Source: Planctomycetota bacterium
Lineage (GTDB): Bacteria > Planctomycetota > UBA1135 > GCA-002686595
Direction of reading: 5' to 3'
NCBI GenBank assembly: GCA_014237855.1
Contig: JABACD010000001.1
Coordinates: 186,001-250,000 of the forward strand
DNA: 64,000 bases
Shown here: positions 18,650 to 26,505 of the stretch, piece by piece
How positions within the stretch are numbered: position 1 is the first letter of the stretch
How the letters are laid out: the number at the start of each line of letters is the position of its first letter
Notes under the pieces: model-generated
The model's database searches: none
Told to the model about the DNA's origin: nothing
The model's input: only the letters and a program-made list of their open reading frames with translations
Position numbers and translations under genes: made by a program

Positions 18650-19159
18650 ATGAGCACCTCCAAGAAGAACAGCAAGACCCCCCGCCTCTGGCTGGTCAAG
18701 TCCGAGCCGGAGGCATTCTCCTGGCAACACCTCTGGGATGCTCCCTCGCGGCGCACCCACTGGGATGGAATCCGTAACTATCAGGTTCGCAACTTCATCC
18801 GGGACGACATCAAGAAGGGTGACCTGTTGCTCTACTACCACTCCAACGCGAAGCCCCCGGGTGTCGTCGGCTATGCTGAAGTCGTCAGGGAGGCCTACCC
18901 CGATCACACGCAGTTCGACCCCAAGGATGGGCACTACGATTCCAAGAGCGACCCGGCTGACCCCCGCTGGCTGATGTTTGATCTGAAGGCCAAGAAGAAG
19001 CTACGTCAGTTCGTCCCCCTGCAGGACCTCAAGGACAACTCCAAGCTGAAGGACATGCTCGTCGTTCAGAGGGGTCAGAGGCTCTCCATTCAACCAGTGA
19101 CGCTGGCAGAGTGGCGTGAGGTCTTGAAGATGGGTGGGCTCGAGGCAGCAACACGGTGA
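18650..19159 (+). CDS. EVE domain-containing protein (thymocyte nuclear protein 1-like)
   Basis: A 169-residue protein that is almost entirely an EVE domain: LWLVKSEPEAFSW, WDGIRNYQVRNFI, GDLLLYYHSN, GVVGYAEVVREAYPD and the C-terminal QRLSIQPVTLAEW. EVE folds are PUA-related and in studied members bind modified bases in DNA or RNA. It is a stand-alone copy with no restriction or defence genes next to it, so a housekeeping role is as likely as defence. A lysine-rich start (MSTSKKNSK) precedes the domain. Confidence 0.92.
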   Translation: MSTSKKNSKTPRLWLVKSEPEAFSWQHLWDAPSRRTHWDGIRNYQVRNFIRDDIKKGDLLLYYHSNAKPPGVVGYAEVVREAYPDHTQFDPKDGHYDSKSDPADPRWLMFDLKAKKKLRQFVPLQDLKDNSKLKDMLVVQRGQRLSIQPVTLAEWREVLKMGGLEAATR

Positions 19160-19479
19160 CCCTTCGACTCTCCTGCTGACCGGATCCTGCCTGGTAGCGA
19201 CGCCTGGAGGGTGAGCACCTGATCCGAAGCGGAGCAGGTAAGGAGTCAGGCTACGTCGAATTGAGAAGGGACTGCGGGCCTACGGCCCCCCCTGCCCCCT
19301 CTGAATCCGACCTGGCCTGAGAGCCCTGCCCAGGCCCTGGGGAGCCTCCCTGGGGCCTGGACAGGGCCTGAAACTCACCGGGGAGGGGCAAAGCAATTGA
19401 GACACAGTCGCAATTTCTTCCACATTGAGATTGCGTCTCATCCAAACTGACCGATACTCTGTGACATAGCACCATCGTC
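19160..19479. other. 320-base spacer with a hairpin and operator-like dyads
   Basis: The stretch follows the EVE gene. A GC-rich inverted repeat (19330-19337 with 19353-19360) may be a weak terminator but has no T run. The right part holds the two dyads before the bfd gene, listed separately. No coding frame is credible. Confidence 0.5.
19395..19440 (+). promoter_or_regulatory. Two operator-like inverted repeats upstream of bfd (possible Fur-family site)
   Basis: Dyad 1 spans 19395-19415, a 21-base near-palindrome with 8 of 9 arm pairs and ACA at its centre. Dyad 2 spans 19426-19440 and has outer arms TGAGA and TCTCA, like the ends of a TGAGAATnATTCTCA-type Fur box, with imperfect inner bases. 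Both contain TTGAGA. Dyad 2 ends 39 bases before the bfd ATG. Iron control of a Bfd/bacterioferritin pair would fit; the regulator identity is inference. Confidence 0.45.
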
Positions 19480-19683
19480 ATGATCATCTGCTGCTGCACA
19501 GGGGCCACGGATCGCGAGATCCGACAGCTGGCCACCCAACCATCACCCGGAGTGGGATCGGGGCTCTGCGCCTCGCCTGCCGGGCAGTGCTGTGGCGGGT
19601 GTGCGGACAAGGTCCGCGAGATCGTGACCCAGGTCAGGAATTCAAGCCAGCGTTCGGAGCCCCACGAGGCGGCACGCAGCTAG
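19480..19683 (+). CDS. bfd: Bacterioferritin-associated ferredoxin (Bfd-type 2Fe-2S protein)
   Basis: A 67-residue protein. The four cluster ligands fall at C4, C6, C38 and C41, the same positions as in E. coli Bfd as I recall it (C-x-C near the start, CCGGC near residue 40). The segment TDREIRQLA after the first pair and CADKVREIV after the second match the helical [2Fe-2S] domain. Bfd donates electrons to bacterioferritin heme to release stored iron, and a bacterioferritin gene follows 209 bases downstream. Extra cysteines C5, C30 and C37 are unusual. Possible operator dyads lie upstream. Confidence 0.88.
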   Translation: MIICCCTGATDREIRQLATQPSPGVGSGLCASPAGQCCGGCADKVREIVTQVRNSSQRSEPHEAARS

Positions 19684-19892
19684 GCAGCCCCTGCCCCCGA
19701 CACAGGAGCAGGAGAAGCAGGGTCAGGCACCGGGTAAGCTCTTGAAGTCGGGCCGATCACCGGACTCGGAGATCGATTGGTTCGCGCCATCAGGACTCCT
19801 GCCTAGTTCTCGACCGAACGGGATCCCGAATCGTCATAATGTGGCCTCGCTCGGCCCCTGCTACCGTCCGCAGCCCCCCCACAAACCGATTC

Positions 19893-20363
19893 ATGAAAGG
19901 CGACCCGGCAATCATCGAAGCACTCAACGAGGTCCTCACCTCCGAGCTGACCGCGATCAACCAGTACTTCATTCACGCCAAGATGTGCGAGAACTGGGGA
20001 TACAAGAAGATGGCGGCCAACAAGCGCCACGAGTCGATCGATGAAATGAAGCACGCGGACAAGGTCATCGAGCGGATCTTGTACCTCGACGGGATCCCGA
20101 ACATGCAGCGACTGAGTCCTGTGTCCATCGGTGAGGATGTTGTGGAGCAGCACCGCGTGGACCTGCAGCTGGAGACCGTCGCCATCGCGCGGCTGAACAA
20201 GGCCATCACCCTCTGCATGGACAAGGGTGATGCTGGAACCCGAGAGCTTCTGGAGTCAATCCTCGTCGATGAGGAAGAGGGCGCAGACTTCCTGGAAGCC
20301 CAACTCGGGATCATCGACGAGATCGGCAAGGAGAACTATCTTGCCGAACAAATCAACGATTAG
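19893..20363 (+). CDS. bfr: Bacterioferritin, ferroxidase ligand His130 replaced by Gly
   Basis: A 156-residue protein from the ATG at 19893; the frame upstream to 19839 has no conserved content. It is a ferritin-like four-helix protein storing iron in a 24-mer. Ferroxidase ligands E18, E51, H54, E94 and E127 are present, as is the heme ligand M52. At position 130, where His is expected (EEGHIDWLE in E. coli), the sequence is DEEEGADFLEAQL, so the sixth ligand is Gly. The preceding bfd gene gives the electron donor. The methyltransferase gene overlaps its 3' end by 23 bases, so the two are cotranscribed. Confidence 0.93.
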   Translation: MKGDPAIIEALNEVLTSELTAINQYFIHAKMCENWGYKKMAANKRHESIDEMKHADKVIERILYLDGIPNMQRLSPVSIGEDVVEQHRVDLQLETVAIARLNKAITLCMDKGDAGTRELLESILVDEEEGADFLEAQLGIIDEIGKENYLAEQIND

Positions 20364-20976
20364 ACGCCGCCTCTTCGCCCGGTACTACGACCGAGCGATT
20401 GCACGCTACGAGCACCTGCTCGAACCGCAAAAGCGTGAGCTGTTCTCCTCACTCGAGGGAACCGTGGTCGAGATCGGCCCCGGGACCGGGGTCAACCTTG
20501 CGCTTCTGCCAGAAGGAGTTCGCTGGATAGGCATCGAGCCCAACGAGCACATGCACCCTCTGTTGAAGGAAAAGGCAGCGGCTCTGGGCTTCGAGGTGGA
20601 CCTACGCGACATGCATGCCGAGCAATTGCCCCTGGAGGATTCGAGCGTCGATGCGGTGATTTCAACCCTGGTCATGTGCTCCCTGCCCGATGTCTCAGCA
20701 GCACTGCGGGAAGTCCGGCGCGTCTTGAAGCCCGGTGCCGGGCTCTACTTCTGGGAGCACGTGATCGCTCCCGAGGGCGTGATCCTCCGGAGCTTCCAGA
20801 ATCTGGTCAGCCCGATTCATCGCTTCTGGGCAGACGGCTGCAACACCAATCGGGATCTGGGGACGGAAATCCGCGCCGCCGGCTTTTCGAAGGTCGAGCT
20901 GCAGGAGTTTCAGGCTCCCCGGAGAGCCGCCCCCCCCTGGGTCCGCCCCCATGTGTGCGGGATCGCCACCAGGTGA
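20341..20976 (+). CDS. Class I SAM-dependent methyltransferase (METTL7-like), TTG start inside bfr
   Basis: A 211-residue protein. The chosen start is the TTG at 20341, preceded by AAGGAG at 20328-20333 with a 7-base spacer, inside the 3' end of bfr. Frames further upstream run antisense-like through bfr and are rejected. SAM motif I reads VVEIGPGTGVNLALL, followed by GIEPNEHM, LPLEDSSVDAVIST and VLKPGAGLYFWEHV. The WADGCNTNRDL block resembles METTL7-type methyltransferases, which modify lipids or small thiols. The substrate here is unknown. Translational coupling to bfr is likely from the overlap. Confidence 0.85.
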   Translation: MPNKSTIRRRLFARYYDRAIARYEHLLEPQKRELFSSLEGTVVEIGPGTGVNLALLPEGVRWIGIEPNEHMHPLLKEKAAALGFEVDLRDMHAEQLPLEDSSVDAVISTLVMCSLPDVSAALREVRRVLKPGAGLYFWEHVIAPEGVILRSFQNLVSPIHRFWADGCNTNRDLGTEIRAAGFSKVELQEFQAPRRAAPPWVRPHVCGIATR

Positions 20977-21029
20977 ACCTCAGAGCCACAGCGCTTGTCA
21001 CGCCGCTCCCACGAGGCGAAAATGTCCGC

Positions 21030-21524
21030 ATGCACGTCCTGACCCTTCGAATCAACGGAGACTGCCTGAAGGTGGCCGCCCCCGCTCACTGGACGCTCCT
21101 CGAGGTCCTGCGCTACGAGCTGGGCTTGACCGGCTCGAAGCAAGGCTGCGACAAGGGCGACTGCGGCGCCTGCACCGTCCTGGTAGATGGCAAGCCTCGG
21201 CTCTCCTGCCTGGTGCTCGGATCCCTGGCTGAGGGATACGAGATCACGACCATTGAGGGCCTGATGCCCGCGCACCTTTGCGCCGGCGGCGAGGGAGCAG
21301 ATCCGGTTCAGGACGCATTCGATCGCTGCGGAGCTCTCCAGTGTGGGTTCTGCCAGCCAGGAATGATGCTCTCCGCACGCGCTCTCCTGAACGAGAACCC
21401 CTCGCCTACCCGCAGCGAGATCAACCAGGCACTCTCCGGCAACCTCTGCCGCTGCACCGGCTACACCCAGATCCTGCAGGCCGTCGAGTCCTGTGTCGCC
21501 GATGCCGTCGGGGAGGACCGCTAG
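21030..21524 (+). CDS. Molybdenum hydroxylase 2Fe-2S subunit (HcrC-like)
   Basis: A 164-residue protein. The N-terminal plant-type ferredoxin domain has CDKGDCGACTVL and SCLVLG, and the C-terminal helical domain has CGFCQPGM and the CRC pair in NLCRCTGY. Together these bind the two [2Fe-2S] clusters of xanthine-oxidase-family enzymes. The stop overlaps the GTG start of the large subunit (TAGTG), so the complex is made from one transcript. The subunit order small, large, medium and the features of the medium subunit point to the 4-hydroxybenzoyl-CoA reductase branch. Confidence 0.93.
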   Translation: MHVLTLRINGDCLKVAAPAHWTLLEVLRYELGLTGSKQGCDKGDCGACTVLVDGKPRLSCLVLGSLAEGYEITTIEGLMPAHLCAGGEGADPVQDAFDRCGALQCGFCQPGMMLSARALLNENPSPTRSEINQALSGNLCRCTGYTQILQAVESCVADAVGEDR

Positions 21525-23890
21525 TGGCAGCCCGAGATCAGCACGGCAGCGGCGCCCCCTGGGGAGACGAGTTTCAGGTCATAGGCCGCCCCCACCGTAA
21601 GGTCGACGGCAGAGCCAAGGCAACGGGCAGTGCGCAGTACGCAGATGACCTGCAGCTTGCAGGAATGCTTCATGCCAAGACCCTGCGAAGTCCTCACGCA
21701 CACGCGAATATTCTCTCGATCGATGTCTCCAAGGCCATGGAGCTCGAGGGAGTCCACGCCGTCATCACCGGCTCGGACATGCCGATCAAGTACGGCGTGA
21801 TCCCCTGGACCCCGGACGAGAATGCCCTGGCACTGGAGAAGGTCAGGTTCATCGGTGATGAGGTTGCCGCCGTCGCAGCCATCGACGAGGACACCGCCAA
21901 CGCAGCGCTGAAGCTGATCGAGGTCGAGTACGAGGTCCTGCACGCCTTTCTCGATCCACAGGAAGCGCTGGCTTGCCCGGAGCCAGCCATTCACGATCAA
22001 AAGCCCAAGAAGGACGGTTCCCCCCGTGGAAACATCTCCAAGCACGTCCAGCTCGAGTTTGGAGATGTCGACGCGGCGATCGACTCCGCGGACGTGATTG
22101 TCGAGAACGACTTCTCCTTCCACGGCACCACCCACACGGCCATCGAGCCCCACTGCGCCGTGGCCACCTACTCAGCAGATGACCTGCTCACCGTCTGGTC
22201 ATCGACTCAGATCACTCACTACGTCCAGAGAGCCCTGGCCCGGGTCCTCGAGGTCCCCGAGTCCAAGGTGCGCGTGATCCAGCCCTGCCTGGGCGGCGCC
22301 TTTGGCGGCAAGTCGGATCCATTCAGCCTCGAGTTCTGTGTGGCCAAGCTGGCCATGATCACCGGCCGGCCCGTGAAGATGCTCTGGACCCGAGAGGAGG
22401 TCTTCTACGCTCACCGCGGCCGCCATCCGATGCAGCTGCGCTATCGCTCGGGTGCCAACAAGGATGGCAAGCTGACCGGGACCGATGCCAGGATCCTCAT
22501 CGACGGCGGCTCGTACAGCTCGTTTGGCCTGGTCACGACCTACTACTCCGGCCAGCTGCTGACCGGACCGGTGGATATGCCCACCTACCGCTTTGACTCG
22601 ACGAGGGTCTTCACCAACAAGCCGCCCTGCGGACCAAAGCGAGGGCACGGTTCGGTCCAGCCACGCTTCGCATTCGAGATCCAGCTCGACGAGATCGCAG
22701 AGCAGCTTGACCTCGATCCGATCGAGCTGCGTCGGCGCAACTGGCACGGTGAGAACACCACGACAGTCAACGGTCAGCGCATCACATCGAGCGGCTTCAT
22801 GGAGTGCTTGGACCTGGTCGAGCGGGATAGCGACTGGAAGGCCAGGCGCGGAAAGCTGCCCCCAGGGCGCGGCCTGGGCGTCGCGGGATCCATGTACATC
22901 TCGGGCACGAACTACCCGATCTACCCGAACGATATGCCGCAGGCTGGCATCCAGCTACAGCTCGACCGCTCCGGGCGAGTGACGGTCTTCACCGGCGGAA
23001 ATGACATTGGCCAGGGCTCGAACTCCGTCGTGGCCTACCTGGTCGCCGAAGAGCTCGGGGTCGACGTCTCTGACATCCGCGTTGTCGCCGCTGACACCGA
23101 CATCTGCCCGGTCGACCTGGGAGCCTACTCCAGCCGAGTGACCTTCATGGTCGGCAATGCCACCATCGATGCCTGCCGAAAGCTTCGCAAGAAGATCTGC
23201 GCAGCAGTTGCAGAGAGCTGGGAGGTCGACCCTGCTGGAGTACGCCTGGGAGGCGGCCTTGCCATCTGCCTGTCCGACGCCGAGAAGACCATGCCCATCA
23301 AGCAGGCCTTCCAGCTCGCTGAGGCACGGTTCGACACGCTCGGGGCCACCGGCTCCTACAACACGCCAACCCTGGGTGGAGACTATCGGGGAGGAAGCAT
23401 TGGTGCTTCCCCGGCCTATTCATTCACAGCTCATGTGGCCGAGGTGGTCGTGGACACCGAGACGGGCCGTATCACCTGCGAGAAGGTCTGGTGTGCTCAC
23501 GACTGCGGACGCGCCCTCAACCCAACCCTGGTCAAGGGTCAGATCGAAGGCTCGGTCTACATGGGAGCCGCCGAGGTCACGATGGAGCATCACTTCGTCA
23601 ACCGCCATGGGCTGCACGCTGGCCCCTCGCTACTGGACTACCGTATTCCGACGGCTCTCGACACACCTGAGATCGAGGCCTTGATCGTGGAGAGTATCGA
23701 CCCCGAGGGTCCCTACGGAGCCAAGGAGGCCGGGGAAGGCCCCCTGCACTCGGTCATCCCCGCCATCGCCAATGCTGTCCACGACGCAGTCGGCATTCGA
23801 CTGCGTCACCTACCCTTCACTCCAGGAATGGTTCTCCAGGCCCTGGATGCCAGGTCCGAAGCGGCGCAACCCGCGGGGAGCGTCCGCTGA
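21524..23890 (+). CDS. Molybdopterin-binding large subunit of a molybdenum hydroxylase (HcrA-like)
   Basis: A 788-residue subunit from the GTG at 21524, which has GGGGAGGA a few bases upstream and overlaps the previous stop by one base. The aldehyde oxidase/xanthine dehydrogenase domains are clear: GRPHRKVDGRAKATGSAQYADD at the start in two blocks, the cofactor-binding GGAFGGKSDPF, TGGNDIGQGSNSV, and YGAKEAGEGPL near the C-terminus with the expected catalytic Glu region. It holds the Mo-pterin site and substrate pocket. The next gene starts in the overlap TGATG. The substrate is not known; benzoyl-CoA chemistry is only suggested by the medium subunit. Confidence 0.92.
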   Translation: MAARDQHGSGAPWGDEFQVIGRPHRKVDGRAKATGSAQYADDLQLAGMLHAKTLRSPHAHANILSIDVSKAMELEGVHAVITGSDMPIKYGVIPWTPDENALALEKVRFIGDEVAAVAAIDEDTANAALKLIEVEYEVLHAFLDPQEALACPEPAIHDQKPKKDGSPRGNISKHVQLEFGDVDAAIDSADVIVENDFSFHGTTHTAIEPHCAVATYSADDLLTVWSSTQITHYVQRALARVLEVPESKVRVIQPCLGGAFGGKSDPFSLEFCVAKLAMITGRPVKMLWTREEVFYAHRGRHPMQLRYRSGANKDGKLTGTDARILIDGGSYSSFGLVTTYYSGQLLTGPVDMPTYRFDSTRVFTNKPPCGPKRGHGSVQPRFAFEIQLDEIAEQLDLDPIELRRRNWHGENTTTVNGQRITSSGFMECLDLVERDSDWKARRGKLPPGRGLGVAGSMYISGTNYPIYPNDMPQAGIQLQLDRSGRVTVFTGGNDIGQGSNSVVAYLVAEELGVDVSDIRVVAADTDICPVDLGAYSSRVTFMVGNATIDACRKLRKKICAAVAESWEVDPAGVRLGGGLAICLSDAEKTMPIKQAFQLAEARFDTLGATGSYNTPTLGGDYRGGSIGASPAYSFTAHVAEVVVDTETGRITCEKVWCAHDCGRALNPTLVKGQIEGSVYMGAAEVTMEHHFVNRHGLHAGPSLLDYRIPTALDTPEIEALIVESIDPEGPYGAKEAGEGPLHSVIPAIANAVHDAVGIRLRHLPFTPGMVLQALDARSEAAQPAGSVR

Positions 23891-24909
23891 TGCTTCGTCT
23901 ACCGGCCTTCGAACTGGCCCAGCCCGAGACGATCGAGGCAGCCTGCGCTCTCTTCGCAGAACATGGAGAGCGCGCCATGATCGTGGCTGGAGGGACGGAC
24001 CTGCTCCCCAATCTCAAGCACGAGCTCTACGACATCGACGTCGTCATCGCGCTGGCAGGCATCCCTGCTCTCGACGACATCGAGATGCAAGGTCATGGAC
24101 TCTCCATCGGCGCAATGACACCCCTTGCCAGGGTCGCCGCATCGCCCGATGTACGAAGCCATGCCCCTGCCCTTGCCCAGGCCGCCTCGCTTGTAGCCGG
24201 CCCCCAGCACCGCACCATGGGAACGCTTGGGGGCAACGTCATGCTCGACACTCGCTGCCAGTGGATCAATCAGAGCCACTTCTGGCGGCAGGCCCTTGGC
24301 TACTGCCTGAAGAAAGACGGCAGCGTGTGTCACGTTGTCGAGGGCGGTAAGAAGTGTGTGGCGGCAGCCAGTAATGACAGCGCTCCGGCCTTGATGAGCC
24401 TGGGAGCCAAGCTCGTCTTCACCACGACCGATGCCGAGCGCTCCCTCCCCATCGAGGACCTCTGGGTCTCGGATGGCATCTACAACAAGAGCTCCAAGCC
24501 CGGAGAGATCCTCACCAGGATCGTCGTGCCTCTGAGCGACTCGAGACACCGCGGGGCGTACGGAAAACTGCGAGACCGGGGCTCGATCGACTTCCCGCTC
24601 CTGGGCTGCGCAGTTCGGCTCGACCTGGATGATGAGGGAATCATCTCCGACTGTGATCTCGTGATGGTCGCCCTCCAGGCTCGCCCGACGCGCGTCAAGA
24701 AGATAGCCGAGAGCTTGAATGGAGTGAGGATTGGTACGCCTGAGTTCGAAGCCGCCGTGGAAGAGGTCGCCAGGCGTGCGCACAAGCAGTGCAAGCCCCT
24801 GGACAACATCCCTGGTGACATGGATTACCGGCGGCGGATGATCCCCGTGTACGTGCGCCGGACTCTTCTGGCAGCTGCCGAGGGCGGCGGCCCTGTCCAC
24901 CACATCTAG
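23890..24909 (+). CDS. FAD subunit of a molybdenum hydroxylase with 4Fe-4S insertion loop (HcrB-like)
   Basis: A 339-residue protein with the FAD motifs VAGGTDLLPNLK and MGTLGGNV. Right after the second motif it carries a cysteine-bearing insertion with C123, C139, C147 and C156. The 16-8-9 spacing matches the [4Fe-4S] ligands I recall for Thauera 4-hydroxybenzoyl-CoA reductase beta (C122, C138, C146, C155), offset by one. Ordinary xanthine dehydrogenases and CO dehydrogenases lack this loop. The start ATG overlaps the stop of the large subunit. No benzoyl-CoA pathway genes are in the window, so the true substrate is open. Confidence 0.93.
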   Translation: MLRLPAFELAQPETIEAACALFAEHGERAMIVAGGTDLLPNLKHELYDIDVVIALAGIPALDDIEMQGHGLSIGAMTPLARVAASPDVRSHAPALAQAASLVAGPQHRTMGTLGGNVMLDTRCQWINQSHFWRQALGYCLKKDGSVCHVVEGGKKCVAAASNDSAPALMSLGAKLVFTTTDAERSLPIEDLWVSDGIYNKSSKPGEILTRIVVPLSDSRHRGAYGKLRDRGSIDFPLLGCAVRLDLDDEGIISDCDLVMVALQARPTRVKKIAESLNGVRIGTPEFEAAVEEVARRAHKQCKPLDNIPGDMDYRRRMIPVYVRRTLLAAAEGGGPVHHI

Positions 24910-25023
24910 GGCGTTGCCAGCTCTCGTCCGCCCGAGGATTCGTCGCGACAGAATACCGGCCTGAGTACCTCGCCCACCCGACACCTCCGTTAAGATGCGG
25001 GTCTACCTCTGCCTCGCTCCAGG

Positions 25024-26505
25024 ATGTCGCTCACGATCCGGTCGCTTCGCTTCCAAGCCCTACTCACTCTCGTAGCCCTCGCGAGCTGTGCTTCTCCTCA
25101 GAAACAGCCGCTCCAAGGCCCGGGAATCGATGCGTTGGTGTCCTACTACGCGGGTGACCCCATCGGCGGACCGACTGAAGAAAAGGAGGCGCTCGCTCTC
25201 TCGCTGATCGCCAGTGACGCAGTTCCAGTCACGTCGAGGCTCTACCTGCTGACCGAACTCCCAGGCCAACGCTTCACTCCTCTCACCCAGCAGGTCCGGA
25301 TGATCGTGGCCGGAGGTGGCTCGGAACCCCTTGCCCCTAACTCACTGCTGACTCCGGGCACCCGGCTGGTCAGCGGGGACGAAGCAGTCACCTTGACCGA
25401 GCACGTCAAGGCTCTGATTCCCTACGAGGCCACACTCAGCGCCTCCTTCGAGGCACTGACCCTGCCCCACGTGACAACAAGGCTGGCAGCCTCCCACGTC
25501 CAGGCCATCGAACTGGCTGACTTTCGCCCCACGGACCGCCAGGTCAGCTTGGAACTCTGGCGCGAGGATCCAGATCAACCCCAGCTCTCCATTGCACTGG
25601 TTCTCTCGGACGTTGCGGAGGACCTTGTCGAACAGGAAAACGGGGAGCTCAAGATCGTCAGGCGCCCTCGCCATGAGAAGCTCGTGTTGAACGCCAGGTT
25701 GGAGAGCAGCGAGAGACCCCTGGCCATCTATGCTCCGGCCAGGTTTGACCCTGAGGGTCGACTGGCCTACTTGCTGGTCCTTGAAATGGACAAGGCACCA
25801 GCTGGTGAGGCGGCAGACAAGGCACTTGAGAGCCAGCTCATGGAGGTCATCAGCGATGTCCGGGATGCTGCTATCGAGGGAGCCAACCGGCGTCAGCAGT
25901 TGCTTCTGTCAGACCGGGTCCAGCTGCGGCAGCTCCACGCCATCGAAGCCCTCAGCAATCCGGCCCACAGCCGGTCCGCGATCTTCGAGCTGGCTGGGGG
26001 CGCGCCGATCGCAATGGACCTGGCTCTGATGGCAAGCGCCGAACTCATCGCCAAGTTCATCACCCAGCTCGAGAAACAAGGTGAGCTCCTGCGCGAACTT
26101 GCAGGAGAGCCCGACGCAATGTCCTGGCGGCTCGAGCGGGAAGCTGTGCTCCTCTTCACGGGCCAGATTTCAGAGCAAGAAATGCCCACCGAGTACACTG
26201 CCTTGCTGATCAGGCGAACGGGCGAAATTGGCCGCTATCCAGGGATCCTCGAGGACGCGGTCCTTGCATCCACCAGCATCGCCACCTTCTACGCTCGAGT
26301 CTTCGAGGAGAACATGATCGCGCTCGAAGACTCCAGCCCCTCGTCCAGAGTCCGAAGCTACGACTGGCTCTCGGACATGGGCACGAAGATCCCTGACTAT
26401 GACCCGCTCGATTCGAGCGCAAAGAGGCGGACTGCACTGAGAGCCTGGGAAGACTCAAAGATCGGTAGTACCTTGCTGAGCACTCCGGAGGCTACAAAGC
26501 CGTGA
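25024..26505 (+). CDS. Putative lipoprotein of unknown function, coupled to AsmA-like gene
   Basis: A 493-residue protein with a lipoprotein signal (LLTLVALASCAS, lipobox Cys about 23). I do not recognise the rest. It has an N-terminal segment of mixed beta content (residues 40-260) and a long helical C-terminal half with many Ala, Glu and Leu residues (DAAIEGANRRQQLL, SAELIAKFITQLEKQGELL). Its stop overlaps the GTG start of the giant AsmA-like gene by four bases (GTGA), so the two are translationally coupled and probably act together at the envelope. Confidence 0.8.
   Translation: MSLTIRSLRFQALLTLVALASCASPQKQPLQGPGIDALVSYYAGDPIGGPTEEKEALALSLIASDAVPVTSRLYLLTELPGQRFTPLTQQVRMIVAGGGSEPLAPNSLLTPGTRLVSGDEAVTLTEHVKALIPYEATLSASFEALTLPHVTTRLAASHVQAIELADFRPTDRQVSLELWREDPDQPQLSIALVLSDVAEDLVEQENGELKIVRRPRHEKLVLNARLESSERPLAIYAPARFDPEGRLAYLLVLEMDKAPAGEAADKALESQLMEVISDVRDAAIEGANRRQQLLLSDRVQLRQLHAIEALSNPAHSRSAIFELAGGAPIAMDLALMASAELIAKFITQLEKQGELLRELAGEPDAMSWRLEREAVLLFTGQISEQEMPTEYTALLIRRTGEIGRYPGILEDAVLASTSIATFYARVFEENMIALEDSSPSSRVRSYDWLSDMGTKIPDYDPLDSSAKRRTALRAWEDSKIGSTLLSTPEATKP

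Noticed and set aside
17741..18934. 397-codon minus-strand frame across the msr and EVE genes
   Set aside because: It runs antisense to catalytic motifs of two clear genes, which explains its length by GC-rich third positions.
19330..19360. GC-rich hairpin after the EVE gene as terminator
   Set aside because: There is no T-run after the stem, so it was left as a note within the spacer entry.
23899..24984. 361-codon minus-strand frame opposite the FAD subunit
   Set aside because: Antisense to the FAD and 4Fe-4S motifs, with no motif of its own.
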